Below, one piece after another: positions 49,201 through 58,514 of a stretch of 64,000 nucleotides of DNA (position 1 is the stretch's first letter; each line of letters starts with the position of its first letter). The stretch comes from Branchiostoma floridae (taxonomy: Eukaryota > Chordata > Leptocardii > Amphioxiformes > Branchiostomatidae): the NCBI RefSeq assembly GCF_000003815.2, contig NC_049985.1, positions 10,450,206-10,514,205 of the forward strand, read 5' to 3'. Made by a program: the position numbers and the translations under genes. Below the pieces are notes generated by a model, which had not been told where the DNA came from, did not search any database, and saw nothing but the letters and a program-made list of their open reading frames with translations.

Positions 49201-49526
49201 ACAAGGTTTAGTCCATAACAAGTTGTACTTATCATGTGCAGACACTTATGCATATCTCCGCAAAAATGATTTTAAAATCCTACCGGACTTTGGACCCCTA
49301 CCGGACTTTGGACCCCTCCCGTTAATATCAGACATTCTAATGGAAAATATGCATCCTTCTAGAACCGTCGGGTCTACAGAGCTACACGCTGGAACAGTTG
49401 AAGGCAGACTTCAAAGCCGACTGTGTGTACGGGGTGATCAACCGTTTCATACGTCTGCAGGTCCTGCCTGCAGATCCAGATCTGCTGCGTATGATCCAGC
49501 AGATCCAGGAATGGGGTGTTATCTAA
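46236..49526 (+). CDS. CHK/EcKinase-like small-molecule kinase (three exons)
   Basis: Exons 46236-47078, 47230-47413 and 49363-49526 join in frame to 396 codons plus TAA (49524-49526), the usual length for the EcKinase/CHK-like family (PF02958, DUF1679), which is related to choline and aminoglycoside kinases. Visible motifs: LVAKL with candidate ATP-contacting Lys74, KFEVKFY, the catalytic loop HADCWVNN (His270, Asp272, Asn277) and the metal-binding LVDWQ (Asp294) in exon 2. Exon 3 supplies the helical end YTLEQLKADFKADCVYG. Insect relatives phosphorylate ecdysteroids; the substrate here is unknown. The start at 46236 is chosen because upstream in-frame codons have no family resemblance. Intron 2 contains a 241-base assembly gap and a foldback repeat, so an extra exon there cannot be fully excluded, though frame and homology run on smoothly without one. 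Confidence 0.85.
47553..47812. mobile_element. 260-bp foldback element in the kinase intron
   Basis: Two arms of about 118 bp, roughly 94% inverted-identical, face each other around a short centre (about 47672-47694). Shared blocks include ATATTGGAGTTTCC, AGTAAAGTCTCACCTG, TTTCTATGCCTATCAGACAT and CTTCCTCAGAGCTTC. The right arm ends 11 bases before the N run, which suggests the repeat hindered assembly. The right arm, read on +, has CTGAGGA, then an ATGTC/GGCAT stem and GAAA (47722-47750), resembling a hammerhead-ribozyme core as found in Penelope-like elements; that link is tentative. Confidence 0.75.
47824..48064. other. Assembly gap (241 N)
   Basis: A run of N inside intron 2 of the kinase-like gene, next to the foldback repeat. 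Nothing can be read within it. Confidence 0.99.
49281..49316. repeat. 18-bp tandem repeat, two units
   Basis: TACCGGACTTTGGACCCC is repeated exactly twice, about 45 bases before the acceptor of the last kinase exon. Confidence 0.85.
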
Positions 49527-50346
49527 TGATATTCTAGTGCATATTGAAAACAGCAAAGTACAACTGCCAGTCCGTGTGTTCATTTGTCTAAGAAAGAATG
49601 TGTAAAATAAGTGTAAATTATGTTGGGGAAAATCAAAAACAGGTGAACATTATATATTGTTATTGAGTATTATTTATGTTTAGGTTTGCAATCAGCACAC
49701 TTCTAGTAACTTTAGTTAGTATGTGATAAGACAATTAACAAAGCTGTATTAACCAGGGTGCCCAACATCGACCTTAAACCTCGTCTTCCAAACCCCTATC
49801 CACATACCAAATATATATATTATTATATTATCTAGAGGTTCTTAACTTATGCTTTACTATGCTGTATACTGCATTCTATAACTATACACCATGTACTTCC
49901 ATTTTTCTTGGTAGTAATTCCCTGGTACACACAGAAATGAAGTAAGAGAAGAAAAAAATTTGATGACATTTGACAATTCTTTATTATTGACAATAGAGAT
50001 CATATTTTCCGGGACAGATACATGATAGGAGAGGAATTGTCTGTACATGATGGAACTTGGATGATGTACAGTTTGGGTACATAGAGACATGGCACACAAT
50101 AAAAACAGCTAAACATTTGGGTCATTGCTTGAAGTAAACCTTGTTTGCTTTACAAAAATATCCTCTAGTGGGGTAATACACCCTTTTCACACAGCAGATG
50201 TGATAGATTGAAATCGACGCCAATGTTGGCAACAATAGACTGGTCCTGACTATCCATCATAGTTAGCAGTTCAACCAATGATAGGATGGCAATCAGGAAA
50301 TAGACTAGTTAGAGAATGGCTGTATGTGGGTTAAATATTTGCATTA

Positions 50347-50798
50347 CTTAGGCCACACCAATTTAATGTCTTGGTTCTCAGATTTCCCGATGGTCCCAAC
50401 AAAAATAAGTAGGTTTTGTTATTGCAGACCTGTAAACAAAACCCATTCCATGAGTACATACTGCTTATAAACCAATCAGAGAGCTTCTTTGTAGTCGCAT
50501 GATAGAAAACAACCAATAAGCTTCTTGCATTTCTTCAACATACATAATTTCAGTATAAAAACAATTCCCTCTATTCAGAACAGTGGTATCAAATCAAAGG
50601 AAGAGATTCATTGTATAAATCATGCCTTGAAAAGCTGAAAACTTGACTACTAACCTTGTTTTTTTGTGTTATATAAGCCTCAAATGTTCACCCCAGACTT
50701 TTTGCAAAATTTCATTTTTTATTTTTTTTCAACCGACCGCCCCAATATTTTTCTGAAAAAATCCGAGAACCAAGAAATAAAATTGGTGTGGCCTTAAG
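50347..50798. mobile_element. 452-bp MITE with GGCCACACCAATTT termini
   Basis: The left end CTTAGGCCACACCAATTTAA and right end AAATTGGTGTGGCCTTAAG are inverted copies. Homology continues inward through CTTGGTTCTC / GAGAACCAAG, so the terminal repeats are about 42 bp. TA flanks both sides (50345-50346 and 50799-50800). The interior is A/T-rich and non-coding. Confidence 0.75.
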
Positions 50799-51117
50799 TA
50801 TTATGTGCTAATTTTTGCATCTCCACTGGCATCTCTGTGCGGAAAACAAACTAGGATGGTACCCAGGGTACAAGTGGTTTTGTAGCTGAAGGCCGTGATA
50901 CATGTATGTGTATTCTCAACAAGAAAGCAAAAAACATTATAGGAGGATAATGCTACATGTTTGTCAAATTTGTTTCTCAAAACAGGCATTTCCTTTCCTT
51001 CAATGACTAAATGAGAAACTTAAAAATAATGGAAGAGACTTAGAGAGCTGATGATACATTGTACTTAACAGTTGCCTAAGTAAAGTAAGTTGCCTAACAT
51101 GACATCCAAGAGATTGT

Positions 51118-51153
51118 TATGTATGTATGTATGTATGTATGTATGTATGTATG
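51118..51153. repeat. (TATG)9 microsatellite
   Basis: Nine uninterrupted TATG units. Confidence 0.95.
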
Positions 51154-53359
51154 CACCAAAACGTGGATGGAGAACTTTGGCATGATGTTGCACAGAAAGT
51201 CTGTTATTGCATTGACTCCAGATTTGGGTAAAGAAATGGTAATGACATAGCAGCTACATTCAATACCTACTCATTTGTTAACGTATACATACATATATAT
51301 ACAGGATGAACTTAAGCAAAACAATCCTGATAACAAAACTGAGCACACTGAAGTACATACTAACCCATTAGCTAGCATATGAACCTAGATGGTGATACAA
51401 CTTGTTTACATGATAAATCTAAAATTTCATCTACATGTACCATAGACCTAGCACATTCTATTGCCTCTTAATGTCATTTCCTCACTGAGGACGTAAGTTT
51501 AAGACTCTCATTTTGAAAGTCACTCATGACATACATACATTCAAATATAATGTGCCTTGCAGTAGAACTTCAACAATATGTTACACATCCAGGTAGACAA
51601 TATTCAAAGACAAATCAATCTCTACAATTGGATATGGAAACTTTTCCTCAATGTTTTGAGTGACATTCAGTACTCTTCCTCAGCGTCACAAAAATCTGAC
51701 ATCTTATGAGATAAAAATGATCTACTTCACGTGAAGAAAACAGCAGGAAATTTAATTTGTTACAGTGTTGACGACTTAAACAAGTAACGCTATGTAAAAG
51801 CATTTTCTCCTTTAAGCCCAAGACACCCTCAAAGTATTAGCTTATTTGCACTGTGCATGGGTACTTCTACACCATCTACACATCATCTTCATCAACAATA
51901 TACAAATGTATAACATTTTGGCAACACCTCTGGGGTGGAGAGTTTTGTGTTCATCCTTGGCAAGTTGTATGAATTGCACTTCTACCAGCAAACCTGTACA
52001 TTCAGCAGAAACTTTCCAGTAATTTTGGCCAAACTGACTGGACTTTATGATAACATCCTTTGGACACCCCAAAACTGATGTGATTGAGTGGAAATGGGAG
52101 CAAACAATGGTTCACAAGACACAAAAATCCCTTGTCCTTATTCTTTCTGGAGGTACAAAAATGTATTCTTCTTTCAGTATATTCAACAGTCTAGTTTCTT
52201 TTTATAGAAATTTACCAAATCTTTGCCTGTAGTACTTCCTTTTCTTTCCAACTCTTGTGCACCGGTGTGATGCATAGAATCAAGTCAGTGTGGCTCAATA
52301 TATATAATTACATATCCTAGTATATTATATACACATTACTGATGTACATTGCTGCTACCCTACCATAACTCAGCAGGACATACTTACATGTAGTACATGA
52401 TTGTACATTATGTACAGTCGATACAATCTTCACCTGAATTCTCCTGAAATCATTTATCCAACACTAGTAGTAGCATAGCCACAACAACCTTGCCATATAA
52501 ATAACATGCCGCTCTACAGTTTGAAATAATGCCCAAACATAAAAGCCTATTTCTTTTTACGTGTCCTCTCTTGTCCCTTAGGTCTTTACAGACAATTCAG
52601 TCAGATATACAAAACGTACTATTGGAGGTTTACTACACCCAAGTTGCCCACTATTCACCAGCAAACCTCACCATACAAGTTTAGAGTCCCTCAATACTCG
52701 TACATTATACATTGCCTCTTAGCCTAGTAATTTGTGCCTTGCCCAATTAATAGTTTTGATTTTTGGTAATGAGAAGAATTTCAGCAGCAGCAGTGAAAAT
52801 ACGAATGTATCACATACATGTATCCCATTCTGCATCTGTGAGGAACATCAATCTGATAGATCCTGACTGTCCACCACAATTATCATTTCAGCCAATGACA
52901 TTTAGGGGTTCCACAGAGAGGTGACATGTCTATCAGATAGTTAATTTTTTTTTCATTTCTATATTTTGACAAAAGACTGGGCTCGGCTATGGGATCGGTC
53001 TATTGTTCGGATCTTGGAAATATGAAAATATTATGCTGAAGTAGAACATCACCATGAAAACATAGTCAGGTGGGAAATTCTGTAACTTGGTTCACACACT
53101 ATCATGGAGTGAGTATAGTACAGTGTAGTCAGGTTTTCTTCCAAGACCTCTCCCTTCATCTTGTTCTCTAAATTCTTACTTTGAAATGTAAGAAAATGAA
53201 ACATTGGGGCCATAAACTGGCTACATATGCCTAACTAGAGTGTATAACTCCCCCTTTTCACCTAAATGTTGTGATCAAACAGCTTATACCTATACCTTAT
53301 TCCCAACAGAGAGTAGACTATTACATTTCCAGCAAGGGGTGTTCTGGTTGTACTTGATT

Positions 53360-56300
53360 TTATTCCTCCTCCTGCCCAATGAAGAACGCTGACAGGGCAA
53401 ATATGAGGAACACCACTCCCCCTACAAGGGTAACTGTAAGGCAAGGAGAAGACGAAGGTCAAAAATGCTATGGATAATAACATATTTTCATTCCCTTGTC
53501 CAATGAGTCAGAAAATAAAGTTGCAGTATCAAACCTGCCCTGACAATACAAAATGCTAAACTTAAAAAAATTCAAGGACTGGGCTTACAAAGAAGAGTGT
53601 CTTTACTTACAAGGTGGTGTCTAAGCCACAGATTGGTATAAAGCTTACATGTTACAGATACAGTGGAGCCTTACCTGTTCTGACAGATATCCGTTGTGCT
53701 ATCATTCTTCCTCCTATCACAGCCAAACCTGTACAGAGGGCGTGGCCCAGGATTCCACCAATGGTGACTCCCAGAACATCCTGCACAAATAAGGGAAACA
53801 AGGTTGAGGAAACAAATTTGTTTCTCCAATTTTAGCAAACACTTATAATTATTCAGAAATACTAAAAATTTGTATCCAGTTCATTCTAATCTAGTTCATT
53901 CCAGTGACGCTGAAGCAGAGTAATGGATGTCCCTTGAAGCATCCGGAAGTAAATCTCTGTTTTTATCCAGTAGAAGAGATTATATTTGAATCTTGTTTAC
54001 CTGGATGTCTAACCTCCATAAATGCCTAATTCAGAACACCTTCAAAATGTTCACATAGCCTGACTTGAATATAGTGTGCCATATTCATCTAAAGAAGAGA
54101 GAGAGAGACTGGGTTGCAGTTGCAAGACACATTAAATATGTATCCATACATTCATTCACATCATATGTACATGTTATTATAAAGCTGACCTCTCGTGCTG
54201 CCAGTATGATGGTGGTGATCTGTGAGCGATCGCCCCACTCTGCCAGGAATGTCATGACAAAGGACTGGAGGAAGATGGGAGAGAAGATGCCCCAGACACG
54301 CCGCCAGCCGCCTCCTCGGATCACACCTGACTCCACATCCTGCGTCACAGGTGTCCGCGATTCCATCTCCATCTGGGACAGACAGAGAAGGCTTTTAAGT
54401 TTTAGGCCACTACAGATTAGTTCCCTATTTTCTTCATTCATTCATTGGTTTTGCTGTTTGGAACGCACAGCCAGGGCTGACCAACTAGCCTATGGCTATT
54501 ACACAGGGCTAGCCCTGCTGACTTGGGATAGTCGTGCATGTATGGTACAAAACTCAGCTGTTATGTTACCAAAAATTCTGTGTTAGATCCTTGTCTGTGT
54601 TTGATTCTGTCACATCATGCTTGAAACAGATTGACAACCTATGAAGAATGTGACTGTGCTGTAAAGTAATGTAATCAAGCTGGAGGGCACAATAACAAAC
54701 ATACATGAACAATAAAAGGTCCAATGTACTATCCACTTTTTGTATTGAGTAATCCTTTATCCTTTTCTAACACCATGAGACCAAACCTATTTATTTGATT
54801 AGCTATTTCTTATATCCCTATATGGGGCAGGTAAGGGCAGGGCAGGGACATACTTTTTTATAATCTCTAAGCAGATGTATGACCTCATCTTGTCTTCCTT
54901 TACATTTATTAGCAAACACAACTTTTAAGGCAAGACCAACAGCAAAAAAAGCACATGCTTCAAAAACATAAACAACATACTAAGATACTACAAGCTGAGG
55001 GCAAAAATCTGCTTAGAAACTATAGCACAGCACAGCACAGTTTAGGACAGAAGAGGGTTACATTACGGTGACACCACACCTTCATGATAAAAGCTCATGA
55101 CCTTGTCCCCAAACAACACAAAAGAACTGCCAAACTAGTTGCCATAGCAACAGCAGCCACACATCCTCTCACCTGCCCCCCTGATACATCTATGCCTCGA
55201 TCCAACAGAAGTTGTTTAGCAATCTAGTTAATAGGGATTAAGAAAATGAGCTTGTATTCATCCATATCACTAAAGATCATACTTAGGCTCAAAACAAGCA
55301 AAGATATAGTTGAAGAAAAAACAGCTGCTTGACAATGAAACAAAGGACCGTGCAGAAATGAAATATATCTAATACACGCAAAGATATGATGAAAGATGAA
55401 AGAATAGTATAAAGATAGTTCAAGTATAGATGACGCTTTAGGCCACACCTATTACTTCCTTTGTTCTTTTATCTTCTAACTTCTGAGTTAAGTAAAAGGG
55501 TAACAGAGGGCTGGGAGGAATACATGAATCTGACTGTAACCATTCCCTAAAACTGTGTTTACCAAGACTTTCTCCACAGACTTTGTTTTCATGTTGGTCT
55601 TCCAGATTAGCAACATTTTTAAGAATGGAAGAACCAAGAAACTTTTTTAGATGATAAGGCCTTTAAAGTTAGCCTGGATACCACCCTATTTCTACCGGTT
55701 CTCCAAATTTTTTTAGGGTAGCGAATTTAAAGAGCCCCGGTAGAAATTGGATGATACCCAGCCTATTTTAAGTGTTATTCGATCAATGTTTTGGTGAAAC
55801 ACACTGATTCATAAATGAGATTTCTCTGCATTGAACCCACCTCTTCATCCTTTTGTTTGAGCTCCCTCTGTACTTCCTCGAACTCCTCCTGAGCCTCCTC
55901 CTCCTGCATGTAGTACCCTTCCTTCAGCATCTTCAGCCCGAAGATCACAAACAGCCCCGTGGAGATGTAGTAGGTGTACACACGGGGGATGATCATGGTG
56001 GCAAATCCCATCAGAGCTGAAAACACATGCAGGCAGGACCTTTAGTAATGTCAATAGCTTAACTTTGTTTGTAACCAACAACCAATGCTGCTCTCTTATT
56101 ACCAGATTGCAATACTAAAGCTAGGTAGCTACTGCTCTAGTACAGTTACTCTCCAAGCAGAGTTAGGCTCCGGCTGTTTTTTAACGTTTTTTTAGTCGCT
56201 TTTATCGGGCTTTCTATTTTGTTAGGTTTTGAAACAGCAAGATAAAATACAAAATAGAAAGCCCGATAAAAACGACTATGAAAAACGTTTTAAAAAACAA

Positions 56301-57785
56301 CCGGAGCCTAACCTCTGCTTGGAGAGTACAGTGTCCTTTTTACAATGCCAATACTGTTTCTTGTTTTTGTGGTCAAATTCATTCTGAATTTGCTCACTAC
56401 CACTATTATTTCCTATACTGTTTTAACTTTCTCCCTCCTGTGTACCCTTGTAACCAAATAGAGAGTACGTAGCCAGAGGTTTAGTATGATAAAGGTGAAA
56501 ATGTGAACTTCCTACCTGAGAGAATAGTCATGACTGCCAGTGCCCCCAGAGCTCCAATGAACACCGTAACACGGGAGTATCTCATGGCCATGATGGCGGC
56601 GATGAAGAACGTTTTGTCTCCCAGCTCCGACACGATGATGACGGAGAGTGAGGCTATGAAGGCGTGGATGAACCCAAGATTGGCACCTTTTGTGTAGGAG
56701 GCACCTATACTGTCACCCTCCGCATTTATCATCCCAGCTTCCTTAGACAGGGCCACTGTGGAGGCTACTTCTCGTTTTTGTATCTGAAAATGACAAATTA
56801 TAAAAGATTCAAGTGAAAGATGTTGGATACTGTAAATGCAGAAATATTCATGGTGGTTTTATTTTTTTCCATCATAGTATGAGACTGCAGTTAATGGCGC
56901 TACCGCAAATCTAAAACCAAAAAAGTTTTCCGTTAACTCGAAAGTAAATCCCCGCGAACTTAAATGCATTTACAGTACATTACCATGTACGTGTGACTCA
57001 AACTTACATTCATAATTTTTTTTTAAATTTTCATTATGTTTCAACTTAAACTACTTAAAGTTAAACTACTTAACCTGGTAACCAGGCAAGGCATTTCATT
57101 ATTTACTGTACTTCCAATGTCAGCTTCACAAATCTACATTTTAAAAACATAAACAGTTGAAGACTCATTCTACAACTTACTGCCGATAAATATAAAACTG
57201 TTGCTATTTTTGTTTTATGTGTGTGAACTTGTGTGATTGCCAAGGACAACAAGTAACTCGAGAAGAGATTATATGCTTCTGACGTCAGAACGCAGCATCT
57301 CTGTGGCACCGCATGGAAACCCTACACTGTGCGTCATCATATGACCAAATCTAATTTAAACTCAGGTATGAAACTAAAACGGGCAATGTCCATATGAAAT
57401 TAGTGTGATACCTAAAAGTAATATAGTCCGACAAGGCTACTTTTTTTAAATCCCCACAGCCGGAATTTGTTTTATTTTTTTAATACAAAGAACATACAAT
57501 TCAAGTGTATGTAGCCTTTACTATAGTGACAGAAATCTCAGTTTAATACAACGTGGGCCACTTCTTCAGTAAACATCTTCAAACTCAAAGTGCCACGACG
57601 TCAGTTGTACAAATCGCCCGGAAGTTGTTTGTTGTACTCACGTCTTGTACCGCCTTGTCCTGTTCGTGATCCTCTGTATCGAAGGGCATCTTCTCCCCCG
57701 CTACGTGCGCTATGGCTGCCAGCAACACAACCACAAACAACACCTGTTGGGAGAGAACTAGGCTCAAAAGTCGTCTGAACGCCAT
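53360..57785 (-). CDS. TMEM165: TMEM165 (GDT1/UPF0016 family Golgi cation exchanger)
   Basis: Coding exons in transcript order: 57785-57642, 56783-56516, 56016-55841, (optional 55223-55173), 54372-54190, 53780-53675 and 53433-53360. Together they encode 316 residues, or 333 with the optional exon; human TMEM165 has 324. The protein has an N-terminal hydrophobic segment (LFVVVLLAAIAHVAG), then the two family signatures E-x-G-D-[KR]-[ST]: SELGDKT around 101-106 and AEWGDRS around 241-246. Between them lie IPRVYTYY and an acidic/charged cytosolic loop (EEEAQEEFEEVQRELKQKDEE, split here as EEEAQEEFEEVQ then RELKQKDEE). After the second motif come GHALCTGLAVIGGRMIAQ and a final membrane helix, ending in QEEE. 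The family moves Mn/Ca against protons in the Golgi and is needed for normal glycosylation. The start at 57785 is preferred because it places the signal-like segment at the N-terminus; in-frame ATGs at 57845 and 57860 are alternatives. Confidence 0.93.
55173..55223 (-). CDS. TMEM165: Probable TMEM165 cassette micro-exon (51 nt, in frame)
   Basis: On the minus strand, an acceptor (taactag) is followed by exactly 51 open bases encoding IAKQLLLDRGIDVSGGQ, and then by a donor (GTGAGAGG). The exons on either side end and start at phase 0, so inclusion adds 17 residues to the cytosolic loop between the two GDT1 motifs without a frame change. Vertebrate TMEM165 has sequence of similar character at this place. 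Whether it is constitutive or alternative cannot be told from DNA. Confidence 0.6.
55670..55766. repeat. About 97-bp inverted repeat in a TMEM165 intron
   Basis: AGCCTGGATACCACCCTATT...TCTACCGG faces CCGGTAGAAATTGGATGATACCCAGCCT (written here as CCGGTAGAAATTGG and ATGATACCCAGCCT). It is small, imperfect and non-coding, and probably a MITE relic. Confidence 0.6.
56149..56326. mobile_element. MITE, TCTCCAAGCAGA family, copy B (178 bp, near-perfect palindrome)
   Basis: Ends CTCTCCAAGCAGAG and the inverse, with TA at 56147-56148 and 56327-56328. Nearly the whole element folds back: GGCTCCGG / CCGGAGCC, AACGTTTTT / AAAAACGTT, ATCGGGCTTTCTATTTTGT and its inverse. It lies in the intron between TMEM165 coding exons 2 and 3. 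Confidence 0.85.
56830..56975. mobile_element. MITE, CTGTAAATGCA family, copy 1 (146 bp)
   Basis: Left CTGTAAATGCA and right TGCATTTACAG are flanked by TA (56828-56829 and 56976-56977). The right half carries CCCCGCGAACTTAAATGCA, shared with the copy at 62788. It lies in the first TMEM165 intron. Confidence 0.8.
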
Positions 57786-58514
57786 GGGAGCCGGGGAAGA
57801 AGAAGGTGGGAGGGGTACCCGGCGTCCTTCGCGATTCTGAGACATGGTGTCGAGACGCAAGCTGTCTACGTACGGAAATACTACTGAGAATCAACTCTGG
57901 TAGGTCTTCGTCTCTTCTTACGAGTCATACGTTGAGGGAAGCGCCCACAATTTGCCGGGAAGCACAGCGATATTTAGCAACGTCCAAAATTGTAACCTCA
58001 AGCCGCCATGATGGATTCTACCACAGTAAGGGAGCGGTGAGGGATAATTAACCAGGCATGAATGTCTTACATTTTGACATTAATAGATCATTTTATGATA
58101 CTTAACGTTATAAAAGCGCAAATAAAGTATATCAATAGATTTTATTATTACTATATAAAAGTAAAAGTCTCACTACAGTTGTATTTAATAAAAACTCTCT
58201 TGTAGTGGAACAGTCCACATCATGACGTTTGGGGTTACCTGAGGTCACTAAACATCATCTGTCTACATGTGATTGGGAAGGCAAGGAGGCACACAAAAGT
58301 TTGTAATCTTTAAACTACCAGATATATCCATGCTGGAAAGTCCGTCTGTTTGTCATTCTTAGCAAGATGTATGAAATTTTTGACTAGTTATCCTGTCATA
58401 TCCTTCACATTTAATTTGTTTCTTTTGTATTCATTTTTTGATAATGTTACCAATGATTTTCTAGGCATGATCATCACTGAAACAGATGGGTTGTGCAGGT
58501 AAACAGTAGAAGAC
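57786..58514. promoter_or_regulatory. Divergent promoter region of TMEM165 and the F-box/WD gene
   Basis: The two start codons are 729 bases apart on opposite strands, with no gene between. The TMEM165-proximal side is richer in C, G and CpG, and there is no clear TATA box. A YY1-like GCCGCCATGAT lies at about 58003-58013. A shared, TATA-less promoter is inferred from layout; the start sites are not known. Confidence 0.5.

Larger units (their letters stand above)
49527..53359. other. Convergent intergenic region and 3' UTRs
   Basis: Lies between the kinase-like gene (+) and TMEM165 (-), which point at each other. It carries a 452-bp MITE (50347-50798) and a (TATG)9 microsatellite (51118-51153). 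An AATAAA at 50098-50103 could end the kinase transcript. No coding sequence is supported. Confidence 0.6.

Noticed and set aside
50217-52920. Weak similarity between about 50243-50280 and 52858-52900
   Set aside because: Only about 38 bases at roughly three-quarters identity; too weak to call a repeat by eye.
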